Of a stretch of DNA of 64,000 nt, positions 44,990 through 52,808 are shown piece by piece. Each line of letters begins with the position of its first letter. The stretch's first letter is position 1. The notes under the pieces are model-generated. The model had not been told where the DNA came from. It saw nothing but the letters and a program-made list of their open reading frames with translations, and did no database searches. Origin of the DNA: Pseudoduganella rivuli (GTDB taxonomy: Bacteria; Pseudomonadota; Gammaproteobacteria; Burkholderiales; Burkholderiaceae_D); the NCBI RefSeq assembly GCF_009674485.1, contig NZ_WKJJ01000001.1, positions 482,265-546,264 of the forward strand. Reading direction: 5' to 3'. The position numbers were made by a program, and so were the translations under genes.

Positions 44990-45014
44990 TGAACACATCC
45001 ACGGTTTATGTTCG
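44990..45014. promoter_or_regulatory. TGAACA/TTTATGTTCG inverted element upstream of amidohydrolase operon
   Basis: TGAACA (44990-44995) and TGTTCG (45009-45014, within TTTATGTTCG) form an inverted repeat with a 13-bp spacer, 47-71 bp upstream of the operon start. Another TTGAACA lies near 45093-45099. The layout matches the element in the ferredoxin/P450 promoter. Confidence 0.5.
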
Positions 45015-45128
45015 ATTTCTCGCCGCCAACGGCTTACCCTTACTATAGCAAGATTTAGTCAGAAAATGCAAATATGTTTAACTTAGTTTTGAACAAAAAG
45101 CTGGAATTTGTATTTTTAAGCGCTGAAT

Positions 45129-47156
45129 CTACCGTCCCTGCGCCATCAGGATCGCGCCGAACATGGTCTCGAGCTGGCGCGGCAACAGCGGCTTGCGGGC
45201 ATCGGTCGGCACCAGCAATTCGCTGAGCATGTAGCGCACCAGCAGCTCACAGGCAAAATCGCGGTCGATGCCGGCGCCCAGCCGCTGTTCCCATGCATCG
45301 AACACAATGTCCAATACTGTCTTGTAGCGTGCGATGGCGTCGTCGAAGGTGCGCTGGAAGAAGTCGAACGCATACTCGGGGGCCACTTTCAGCAGGCGAC
45401 GCACCTTGTCGCGCCGCAGGAAGGCGTCCATGTGATCGATCACGGCATGGAAGCGCAAGACCGGATCCACGTGCCCGGCCGCCACTTCCGTCAGCGCCTG
45501 GTGGAAGCGCATGCGCTGGTCTTGCGTGAAGGCGTCCAGCAATTCATCCTGCGACTTGAAGTAGCGGTAAAAGGTGCCGCGCGACACGCCGGCCACTTCG
45601 CACACTTCCAGGATCGACACGCGTTCGACCCCGCTTTCCAGGATCACGGTTTCCGCCGCCGCCAGAATTTGCGCGATGGTCTGGTCCGAGCGGCGGTTGC
45701 GGCCCGGTTCTTCGGGCGCCGGCTCCGCAGCGCCGTCCGCCGCCGATTCCGCCGCCGAATCCGCCACGATGGCGCCATCCCGCCGCCCCGCCTGGCTGTG
45801 CACGTGGGTCTGCGCAATGCCGCGCACCAGCGCGGCAATCCGCTGCGGCACCTGGCGGCGATTGTCGTCGCCCTGCACCAGCAATTCGCTCAGCACATAG
45901 CGCAACAGCATTTCACTGACCAGCATGCGGTCCAGGCGCACGCCCAGGCGCGTGTCCCAGGCGTCGTATACGATGCCCAGCAAGTCGGTCAGGCGCGCGA
46001 CGGTATCGTCGAAACCGCGCTGGTAAAAGCCAAACGCGTAGACCGGTGCGACTTCCAGCAGGCGGCGCGCCTTGCTGGTGCGGATGAAATGGTCGAAGAA
46101 GCCCACCACGGCATGAAAGCGCTGGTCCGGATCATTGTGCTGCAGCACGGCCGCCAGCAAGCCCTGATGAAATTGCGCGCGCTTGTGCTGGGTATAGGCA
46201 TCCAGCAAGTCGTCCTGGGCCGAGAAATAGCGATAGAACGTGCCACGGGAAATGCCCGCCACTTCGCATACGGCCTGGATCGACATGCGCTCCACGCCCG
46301 ATTCCAGCACCACGGTCTCGGTGGCCTTCAAGATCTCGTTGATGGTTTCTTCGGAACGGCGGTTGCGGCCCGCTTCGCGCGTGGCGGCCACGGCGGGCAG
46401 CGGCGCCATCGTGCCCTGGGCCGGCGCCGGGGCCGACAGCGGCATCGCGGTGGCAGCCCCCGCGCCGGCCGCCGACTGGCCCGCGATCACGGCGGTCATG
46501 CTGGCCACCGATTCCAGCAGCACCCGGCGGTCACCCTTGCGCGGCACCAGCAATTCACTCAACACGTAGCGGATCAGCATCTCGCAGACCAGCTCGCGGT
46601 CCAGCTTGACGCCGAGGCGCGCGTCCCACGCATCGAACACGATGCCCAGCACCTCCTGGAAGCGCTCGATCGAGTCGTGGAAGATGCGCTTGAAGAAGGT
46701 GAACGCGAAGTCCGGCGCCACTTCGAGCAGGCGGCGCGCCTTGCTGTGCTTGAGGTAGTTGTCCAGGTAGGCGATCAGGGCCTTGAACCGTTCGTCCGGC
46801 ACCAGATACGGCGCGGTGGCCGCGTGCAGCGCCAGGTGGAAGCGTTCGCGCTTGTGCGCTGAAAAGGCATCCAGCAATTCTTCCTTCGATGAAAAATACC
46901 GGTAGAACGTGCCGCGCGACAGTCCCGCCACTTCGCACACGTCCTGGATCGCCACCCGCTCCACGCCGGACTCCAGGATCACCTGTTCCGCCGCCACCAG
47001 GATTTGCTTGATGGTTTCATCGGAACGCTTGTTGCGTCCCTGTGCGCGTGGCGCTGGTTCGGCCGCCGCACTGGCGGTTTTCCTGCCTGCCCCCGCATCA
47101 CTTCCCTTCACCGCGACCGCTTGCGGCTTGTGCGGCACCCGCTCCTGCTTACCCAT
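45129..47156 (-). CDS. Triple TetR-family regulator: three complete TetR modules in one chain
   Basis: A 675-aa regulator made of three full TetR repeats at about 40-225, 263-448 and 485-672, joined by Ala/Pro-rich linkers (226-262 and 449-484). Each repeat has its own HTH: 'CEVAGLSRGTFYRYF' (74-88), 'CEVAGISRGTFYRYF' (297-311) and 'CEVAGVSRGTFYRYF' (519-533). Each also has a ligand domain with 'RRLLEVAP'- or 'RRLLKVAP'-type helices and a C-terminal 'LSELLV'. Ordinary TetR proteins are about 200 aa with one HTH. The frame is unbroken, and AAAGGA precedes the ATG at 47156. It is divergent from the CoA ligase and central to the island, so it is the likely local repressor. Confidence 0.93.
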   Translation of the reverse strand: MGKQERVPHKPQAVAVKGSDAGAGRKTASAAAEPAPRAQGRNKRSDETIKQILVAAEQVILESGVERVAIQDVCEVAGLSRGTFYRYFSSKEELLDAFSAHKRERFHLALHAATAPYLVPDERFKALIAYLDNYLKHSKARRLLEVAPDFAFTFFKRIFHDSIERFQEVLGIVFDAWDARLGVKLDRELVCEMLIRYVLSELLVPRKGDRRVLLESVASMTAVIAGQSAAGAGAATAMPLSAPAPAQGTMAPLPAVAATREAGRNRRSEETINEILKATETVVLESGVERMSIQAVCEVAGISRGTFYRYFSAQDDLLDAYTQHKRAQFHQGLLAAVLQHNDPDQRFHAVVGFFDHFIRTSKARRLLEVAPVYAFGFYQRGFDDTVARLTDLLGIVYDAWDTRLGVRLDRMLVSEMLLRYVLSELLVQGDDNRRQVPQRIAALVRGIAQTHVHSQAGRRDGAIVADSAAESAADGAAEPAPEEPGRNRRSDQTIAQILAAAETVILESGVERVSILEVCEVAGVSRGTFYRYFKSQDELLDAFTQDQRMRFHQALTEVAAGHVDPVLRFHAVIDHMDAFLRRDKVRRLLKVAPEYAFDFFQRTFDDAIARYKTVLDIVFDAWEQRLGAGIDRDFACELLVRYMLSELLVPTDARKPLLPRQLETMFGAILMAQGR

Positions 47157-47254
47157 GACAATCCTTTTATTCTTAACTTTAAGTCCATCAAACACGCCGC
47201 ACTGCGATCTTGGCACAGACGCCGCGATTATTCTAGCTGACACAAATCTCATTT

Positions 47255-47286
47255 CCGTATTAGAATGAAATTCTATATATGGAATT
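47255..47286 (+). promoter_or_regulatory. Candidate IclR operator upstream of the CoA ligase
   Basis: CCGTATTAGAATGAAATT matches the element before the IclR gene at 16 of 18 positions and contains the dyad TAGAAT-GAA-ATTCTA (47261-47275). It lies 38-69 bp upstream of the ligase start and about 100 bp from the TetR start. Confidence 0.5.
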
Positions 47287-47323
47287 ACCGGATTTGCCGC
47301 ATTTCTATCCCCAAGGAGACAGC

Positions 47324-48964
47324 ATGACCAGCACTACCCACCCCGGCGCCTGGAGCGTCGGCGAACAGGACACCGTGATCGCCGCCCTGGACCGCGCCGT
47401 TGCCGCCCACCCAAGCCGCGTACTGCTCGACTTCGGCGGCACGCTGTACACCTACGCCGAGGTTGACCGCCTGTCGACCCGGATGGCGCACGCCTTTGCC
47501 GCGCTCGGCGTGCAGAGCGGACAAACCGTGGTGTCGATCCTCGACAACAATATCGACGCCGTCATCTGCTGGCTCGCCGTCAACAAGCTGCGCGCCGTCA
47601 GCGTGCCCCTCAATACCGCGCTGCGCGGCGAATTCCTGCGCCACCAGATCGCCGACGCCGGCGCCGCGCTGGTGGTCTGCGAAGCCGACTACGTGGCCCG
47701 CATCGCCCAAGTTGCCGCCGGCCTGCCGGCCGTCAAACAAGTGCTGCACCGTGGCGCCGCCGGCAGCGCCGACGGCGCCGGCATCAGCGGCCTGCCGCTG
47801 GCGCCACTGGATTTGCATCGCGGCGACGACGACACGCCGATCACGGCCAAGCCGGCGCCGGGCGAACTGGCTTGCCTGATCTACACTTCCGGCACCACCG
47901 GCCCGTCCAAGGGCTGCATGCTGAGCTACAACTTCATGTGCAACCTGGCCCGTTTGCAATTGCGCGCCGGCCCCGCCACCGCCGACGACGTCACCATCAC
48001 GCCGTTGCCGCTGTTCCACCTGAACGCCCTGTCGGTGGGCATCATTTCCAACATCCTGGTCGGCGCCCGCGTCGCCATCGTGCCGCGCTTCTCGGTCTCC
48101 AACTTCTGGCCGGAAGTCGAACGCTCCGGCGCCACCATCGCCTCCATCCTCGGCAGCATGGGCAACCTGCTGGCCCAGGCCGAGGACAACGACGCGATGA
48201 AACGCTGCATCGGCCAAATCCACACGGTGCGCGGCAATCCGTTCACCGAAGACACCAAGGCCGTGTGGCGCGAGCGTTTCGGCGCGCGCCAAGTGGGCGG
48301 CAATGGCTACGGCCTGACCGAAGCCTGCGTGGTCACCTCGCTGCCCGCCGGTGAATACGCCGCGCCCGGCTCCTCCGGCAAACGCATCCCCGACTTCGAC
48401 GTCCGCATCTTCGACGACAACGACCAGGAATTGCCGCCCGGCGTGGCCGGCGAAATCGTGGTGCGCCCGAACCGCCCGCACATCATGTTCGAAGGCTACT
48501 GGCGCCGTCCCGAAGACACCCAGAAAATCATGCGCAACATGTGGCTGCACACCGGCGACATCGGCAAATTCGACGAAGACGGCTTCTTTTACTTCGTCGA
48601 CCGCAAGAAAGACTACCTGCGCCGCCGTGGCGAAAACATTTCCAGCTTCGAGATGGAAACCGCGTTTGCCGCCCACCCCGACCTGGCCGAGGTGGCGGTA
48701 CACGCGGTTCCATCCCCCAAGGGCGAGGATGACGTGAAAGTCACCGCCATCCTGCGCCCGGGTTCCACCCTGACCGCCGAACAACTGTTCCAGTGGGCCA
48801 CCACCGCGGTGCCCTACTACGCCCTGCCGCGCTACATCGAATTCCGCACCACCTTGCCGAAGAACCCGCAGGGCCGCGTGCTGAAATACGAACTGCGCGA
48901 CGAGGGTAAAACCGCCACGACCTGGGACCTTGAGGAAAGCAATATCAAGGTCGCGAAACGCTGA
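47324..48964 (+). CDS. ATP-dependent acyl-CoA synthetase (ANL superfamily)
   Basis: Adenylate-forming CoA ligase of 546 aa that would activate a carboxylic acid, a likely entry step of the island. The P-loop is 'YTSGTTGPSKG' (187-197), the A5 motif 'NGYGLTEACVV', and the hinge 'DIGKFDEDGFFYFVDRKKDY'. In the C-terminal A10 motif the usual catalytic Lys (GK) is Arg in 'LPKNPQGRVLKYELR'; a Lys lies three residues later. The sequence resembles CaiC-like ligases. AAGGAG precedes the ATG at 47324. It is divergent from the triple-TetR gene. Confidence 0.88.
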   Translation: MTSTTHPGAWSVGEQDTVIAALDRAVAAHPSRVLLDFGGTLYTYAEVDRLSTRMAHAFAALGVQSGQTVVSILDNNIDAVICWLAVNKLRAVSVPLNTALRGEFLRHQIADAGAALVVCEADYVARIAQVAAGLPAVKQVLHRGAAGSADGAGISGLPLAPLDLHRGDDDTPITAKPAPGELACLIYTSGTTGPSKGCMLSYNFMCNLARLQLRAGPATADDVTITPLPLFHLNALSVGIISNILVGARVAIVPRFSVSNFWPEVERSGATIASILGSMGNLLAQAEDNDAMKRCIGQIHTVRGNPFTEDTKAVWRERFGARQVGGNGYGLTEACVVTSLPAGEYAAPGSSGKRIPDFDVRIFDDNDQELPPGVAGEIVVRPNRPHIMFEGYWRRPEDTQKIMRNMWLHTGDIGKFDEDGFFYFVDRKKDYLRRRGENISSFEMETAFAAHPDLAEVAVHAVPSPKGEDDVKVTAILRPGSTLTAEQLFQWATTAVPYYALPRYIEFRTTLPKNPQGRVLKYELRDEGKTATTWDLEESNIKVAKR

Positions 48965-48975
48965 CTTCCCTTATC

Positions 48976-49001
48976 GGCATCCCCGCCCGCGCGGGGATGC
49001 C
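48976..49001. terminator. Perfect hairpin between convergent CoA ligase and SDR genes
   Basis: GGCATCCCCGC and its exact complement are separated by CCGC. It begins 12 bp after the ligase stop and ends 8 bp before the SDR stop on the other strand. No long T tract is present, so intrinsic termination may be weak. Confidence 0.6.
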
Positions 49002-49008
49002 GGACCGC

Positions 49009-49809
49009 TCAATACTCCCGCACCTTCACATGCGCCGGGCGCGAGTTATAGCCCGGCATATGCAGCCCGCCATCGACGTGGATCGCCTCGCCCGTCATAT
49101 AGCATGACAAGTCCGACGCCAGGAACAGCACGGCCGGCGCGATATCGTGTTCCGGGTCGCCGCAGCGTCCCAGCGGCCGCAGCGATGCCGAGCGTTCGGC
49201 AAAGCCGGGATTGTCCTGGCACAGTTGATGGAAGGTCGCCCCCATCGCGGTCGGCGCGATGGCGTTGACCGTGATGTTGAAGCGCCCCCACTCGGCCGCC
49301 GCGCTGCGCGTCAATCCCAGGATGCCAGCCTTGGCCGTGTTGTAGTCGGCATGCAGCCAGGCGCCGACGTCGACGTCGATCGAATAGAAATTCACCACCT
49401 TGCCGCCGCCGCGCCGCTGCATGTGCGGCAGCGCGGCGCGCATCGCCCACCATGCGGCCCAGATGGTGGAATTGAGCGTCTGCTCCAGCATCTCGTCGGT
49501 CTTGTCTTCCATTAAGATATTGGGGGTCGGCGCGAACGCGTTGTTGACCAGGATGTCGATCCCGCCGAATTCATCCACCGCCTTTTGCACGGCCGCCAGC
49601 ACTTGTTCTTTCTTGCACACGTCGGTCTGGATGAACACGGCGCGCGCGCCCAGTTCGCGCGCTTCGCGGGCGATCTGCTCGCCGCTTTCCGCATTGATTT
49701 CCGCCAATACCAGCGCCGCCCCTTCGCGTGCGAAACGGCGCGCGATGCCGCGCCCGATGCCGCCGCCCGCGCCAGTCACCAGCGCGATTTTATTGTCCAG
49801 TAAACCCAT
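49009..49809 (-). CDS. Short-chain dehydrogenase/reductase
   Basis: SDR of 266 aa with 'IALVTGAGGGIGRGIARRFA', 'DILVNNAFAPTPN' and YxxxK in 'HADYNTAKAGILGL'. The catalytic-region Ser lies in 'VVNFYSIDVDVGA'. The C-terminal extension 'MPGYNSRPAHVKVREY' is longer than usual. It is divergent from the DUF2889 gene and may oxidise a hydroxyl of an intermediate. Confidence 0.88.
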   Translation of the reverse strand: MGLLDNKIALVTGAGGGIGRGIARRFAREGAALVLAEINAESGEQIAREARELGARAVFIQTDVCKKEQVLAAVQKAVDEFGGIDILVNNAFAPTPNILMEDKTDEMLEQTLNSTIWAAWWAMRAALPHMQRRGGGKVVNFYSIDVDVGAWLHADYNTAKAGILGLTRSAAAEWGRFNITVNAIAPTAMGATFHQLCQDNPGFAERSASLRPLGRCGDPEHDIAPAVLFLASDLSCYMTGEAIHVDGGLHMPGYNSRPAHVKVREY

Positions 49810-49830
49810 CAAACGCCTCCACAATAGTTA

Positions 49831-49864
49831 TGAACACATTCTACAATACTGTACAATTTATGGT
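49831..49864. promoter_or_regulatory. TGAACA and TTTATGG elements in SDR/DUF2889 promoter
   Basis: TGAACACATT (49831-49840) and TTTATGG (49858-49864) lie in the 80-bp divergent gap and resemble the half-sites seen at other promoters of the island, although the right arm is degenerate. Confidence 0.35.
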
Positions 49865-49889
49865 AATTTATTTGACGAACTTCGAATAT

Positions 49890-50630
49890 ATGACATCTTT
49901 TCGCCGCAGTATCCACATCGCCACCCGCCTGGAAGGACCCGGCACCGGCAGCGCCCGCGCGGCGCTGGAAGACGACTTCCACCATTTCCGCGTCGAACTG
50001 GCGTTTGCCGCGGGCGTGGTAGCGCGGGCGCATGGCAGCGGATTGCGGATTCCCTACACCGGCTGCGCCGCGGCGGGGGCGGCGCTGGCCGGCCTGGCCG
50101 GCATGCGGCTCGACAGCGTGGCCAATTCCGTCACGCGCGCCACCGACGCCAGCCAGCAATGCACGCACCAGCTGGACCTGGCCGGACTGGCGCTGGCGGC
50201 AGCCGCGCGCGGCATCAGCGCGCGCCGCTACGATATCGACGTGCCGCGCCGCATTGGCAAACAGACCAGCGGCCGCATCGACCGCGACGGCGTGACCGTG
50301 CTGGACTGGCGTATCGACGGCGAGACCATCGTGGCGCCGCAGGAACACGCCGGCGTCAGCCTGCGCGACGGCTTTGCGCGCTGGGCCTTGACCAGCTTGC
50401 CGGAAGACGTGGCGGAAGCGGCGCTGATCCTGCGGCGCTGCCTGATGATTTCACGGGGACGGGAGCGCGACCTGGATGTGCTGCCGCACGCGGAACCCAG
50501 CGGCAGGTGTTTCGCCCAGCAACCGCAGCGGGCGGTGACGGCGTTGCGGGTGGTGGGGTCGACGTGGGATTTTACGGAGCGCGCCGGAGAGCTTTGTGCG
50601 GAGGACCGGGCGTTTTTGCAGGCGGTGTGA
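49890..50630 (+). CDS. DUF2889-family protein
   Basis: Protein of 246 aa with the DUF2889 pattern: an N-terminal 'FRRSIHIATRLEGPGTG', then 'ALEDDFHHFRVELAFAAGVV' and 'GLRIPYTGCAAAGAALAGLA'. Its function is not known. Its position among Rieske dioxygenase, CoA ligase and SDR genes suggests a pathway role such as binding or processing a hydrophobic intermediate. Start uncertain: in-frame ATGs at 49830 and 49860 are possible, and the 49890 ATG best matches the domain beginning. No signal peptide is evident. Confidence 0.7.
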   Translation: MTSFRRSIHIATRLEGPGTGSARAALEDDFHHFRVELAFAAGVVARAHGSGLRIPYTGCAAAGAALAGLAGMRLDSVANSVTRATDASQQCTHQLDLAGLALAAAARGISARRYDIDVPRRIGKQTSGRIDRDGVTVLDWRIDGETIVAPQEHAGVSLRDGFARWALTSLPEDVAEAALILRRCLMISRGRERDLDVLPHAEPSGRCFAQQPQRAVTALRVVGSTWDFTERAGELCAEDRAFLQAV

Positions 50631-50689
50631 CGATGCGGGCTTGCCGGATTACGCGCCATGCGCAGCGCGTAATCCGCCAATGTCACCCG

Positions 50690-51247
50690 TTACAGGAAAA
50701 TCGCCAAATTCGGCGTCCCCAGTACCGACTGGTCAAGAATGATCTCGCGCCGCGCCAGCTTGAACTGGCCGTCGCCGCCGAGGCGCACCACATCGTGCCG
50801 CTCGCCGCTGATCAGATCGAAGTGGTCGTCGCTGAAGCGGCTGCGCGTCACCAGCATGTAGCTCGAGACCGCGAACTCGTTGTCCTTTTCCGTGGTCTCG
50901 ACGAACACATTGGTCACCAGCCGGCGCGTGCGCGATGGCGGGTCTTCGGCCCACGCGCTCTTGGTGGCGGTCAGGCGCATCACGCGCCCCATGACGGAGC
51001 GGTAATTGTCCTTGTAATGCTGCACCGTGCGCACCACGGACTTGGCCTGGTCCGTGATGGAACGCGTTTCGCGCACCGGGGCGCCGTACACCAGGTCGGT
51101 GTCGAGCATTTTCACCCACTCGGTCAGCCGGATCTGGTCCAGCAGGCGGGCTTCGTCATACAGAAATTCGGTAATGCGGTTATGCATCTCCGACCCGACG
51201 GGCAAACGGCGCCGTTCGGTCGTCGGCAGGGTTGCTGCTGCTTCCAT
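50690..51247 (-). CDS. Ring-hydroxylating dioxygenase beta subunit
   Basis: Small structural subunit (NTF2-like fold) of a Rieske dioxygenase, 185 aa. Typical segments are 'HNRITEFLYDEARLLDQIRL', 'EWVKMLDTDLVYGAPVRETR' and 'RRLVTNVFVETTEKDNEFAV'. AAGGAG precedes the start, 34 bp after the alpha stop. With the alpha subunit it should form an alpha3beta3 hexamer. Confidence 0.9.
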   Translation of the reverse strand: MEAAATLPTTERRRLPVGSEMHNRITEFLYDEARLLDQIRLTEWVKMLDTDLVYGAPVRETRSITDQAKSVVRTVQHYKDNYRSVMGRVMRLTATKSAWAEDPPSRTRRLVTNVFVETTEKDNEFAVSSYMLVTRSRFSDDHFDLISGERHDVVRLGGDGQFKLARREIILDQSVLGTPNLAIFL

Positions 51248-51281
51248 GGAAAGCTCCTTCAATTGGTTTGCGGACGGGAGA

Positions 51282-52688
51282 TCAAGCCTGCTTTGCCGTC
51301 ATCAGCTCGTGCCAGTACAGCCACCAGTGCCACTGCGTATCGTCCTTGGTAAAGCCTTCGTTGACGATGCCGGGGCCGGGCCAGCCGGCCGGTGCGCCGG
51401 TTTCAAACATGGCCTGGTATTTCAGCGTCTGTTTCTTGCCTTGCGCGCCCTTGGCGGCAATGGTCATGTGCGGCCAGGTGTCCGAGTCGTCCTGCTCCAC
51501 CATGCCGGAGGTGCCGAACAGCTGGATACTCTGTTCCAGCATTTTTTCACGCAGCTCGGGCGGCGTGTCGCGCTCGCACAGGATCCAGTTGACGAATTCC
51601 AGCTTGTCCGGGCCGCGCGGCACGTAGGCGTGCACCAGGGTCAGCCCCAGTACCGAGCCGTCGCCTTGCGGAATATAGACAAACGCGAACAGGATGTTCG
51701 GGAAGATGCCGCCCACTTGCGGTGGCATCGACACCAGCACCTTCAGCTGGTCTTCGCTCAGGTTGCGCTTCAGTTGCGGCACCATGTCCTTGCTGACACC
51801 CGGCGGCGGCAGCGCGTTGAGCTTTTCATCGAGCGTCAGCTTGGATGAATCCATGCCGGTCAGCGCCACGAACTTGCGGGCCAGGTCGATGCAGCGCAGC
51901 GCGTGGCCGTGCGGCGAACTGATTTCCACGCCGATCATTTCAGGACTCAGGTCGTTGGCGGCGCCCGCCTCCTTCTTGTCGTCCTTCTTCGCATAGTTGC
52001 CCACTTCGCCCAGCCAGCGGTGCAGGGTCAGGGTGTGGAAACCATCGGCGGCGGACTGCTCGCCGGCGGTCTTCCAGTTGGCGCGCACCATGAAGCGCTG
52101 CGGCGGTCCCAGCACTTCCAGGCCACGGTCGCTGCGCTGGAACAGGATATCGAAATACCACTTGGTGTCGCCAAGGAATTCCTCGAACGACGGACCGTCC
52201 AGGTTCCAGGTGGCGAAAATCAGGCCGCCATACAGGGTCACGCGGGCTTTTTGCAGGCCCAGCTGTTCCTTGCACAGGATCTTGCCGTGCATTTGCTCGC
52301 GCTCCACCGGCGCGCCGATAAAGTCGCCGTTCGGGCGGAACGCCCAGCCGTGGTAATTGCACTTGTGGATTTGCGTGTTGCCGCAATCGGTGGTGGCCAC
52401 CCGCATGCCGCGGTGCGGGCAAACGTTCAGGTTGACCGCGATGGCGCCCTTGGTGCGGGTCACGATCACGGAGTCGGAGCCCATGTCGCGCACCACGAAA
52501 TCGCCGTCGTTCGGCAATTCGGATTCGTGGCCCAGCAGCAGCCAGGTCTTGCCGAAAATGCGTTCCATTTCCAGCTCATACAGTTCCGGGTCCGACAGCA
52601 CCCGCATTTGCACTTCGCGCGTGGCCGGCGCGATCAAGTCGTCGATCCGCGTGCCATCCGACAGCGTTGTGCTTGTGTTCGTCAACAT
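51282..52688 (-). CDS. Ring-hydroxylating dioxygenase alpha subunit (complete Rieske and catalytic sites)
   Basis: Large subunit of 468 aa. The Rieske ligands are Cys90/His92 ('LNVCPHRGMRV') and Cys110/His113 ('HKCNYHGWAFRP'). The catalytic iron is held by His218 and His223 in 'AADGFHTLTLH', bridged by Asp215, with the third ligand in 'VEQDDSDTW' near 401-402. It should insert both atoms of O2 to make a cis-diol, needing a ferredoxin (probably 27851-28069) and the reductase at 56265. Size and organisation resemble DitA1 of diterpenoid degradation. This is the conventional counterpart of the split pair at 36.9-39.0 kb. Confidence 0.92.
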   Translation of the reverse strand: MLTNTSTTLSDGTRIDDLIAPATREVQMRVLSDPELYELEMERIFGKTWLLLGHESELPNDGDFVVRDMGSDSVIVTRTKGAIAVNLNVCPHRGMRVATTDCGNTQIHKCNYHGWAFRPNGDFIGAPVEREQMHGKILCKEQLGLQKARVTLYGGLIFATWNLDGPSFEEFLGDTKWYFDILFQRSDRGLEVLGPPQRFMVRANWKTAGEQSAADGFHTLTLHRWLGEVGNYAKKDDKKEAGAANDLSPEMIGVEISSPHGHALRCIDLARKFVALTGMDSSKLTLDEKLNALPPPGVSKDMVPQLKRNLSEDQLKVLVSMPPQVGGIFPNILFAFVYIPQGDGSVLGLTLVHAYVPRGPDKLEFVNWILCERDTPPELREKMLEQSIQLFGTSGMVEQDDSDTWPHMTIAAKGAQGKKQTLKYQAMFETGAPAGWPGPGIVNEGFTKDDTQWHWWLYWHELMTAKQA

Positions 52689-52755
52689 TTCTGTCTCCTT
52701 GAATTACTTGGAATGGTTGAACTTACCCGAGCCATTATATATGACACTTTTATTT

Positions 52756-52789
52756 TTTATGTTCATTTTCAAGAATTTTATTGAACATA
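52756..52789. promoter_or_regulatory. TATGTTCA-N16-TGAACATA inverted repeat upstream of dioxygenase alpha
   Basis: A perfect inverted repeat with arms at 52758-52765 and 52782-52789, 70-101 bp upstream of the leftward alpha start. The left arm is within TTTATGTTCA. This is the most symmetrical copy of the island's recurrent element. Confidence 0.6.
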
Positions 52790-52808
52790 TTTTTGCATTT
52801 TGCACTTC

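Noticed and set aside
45129..47156. Triple TetR as an assembly duplication
   Set aside because: The three modules differ at many positions and have different linkers, so they are old duplications, not a copied read region. Confirmation by long reads would still be useful.
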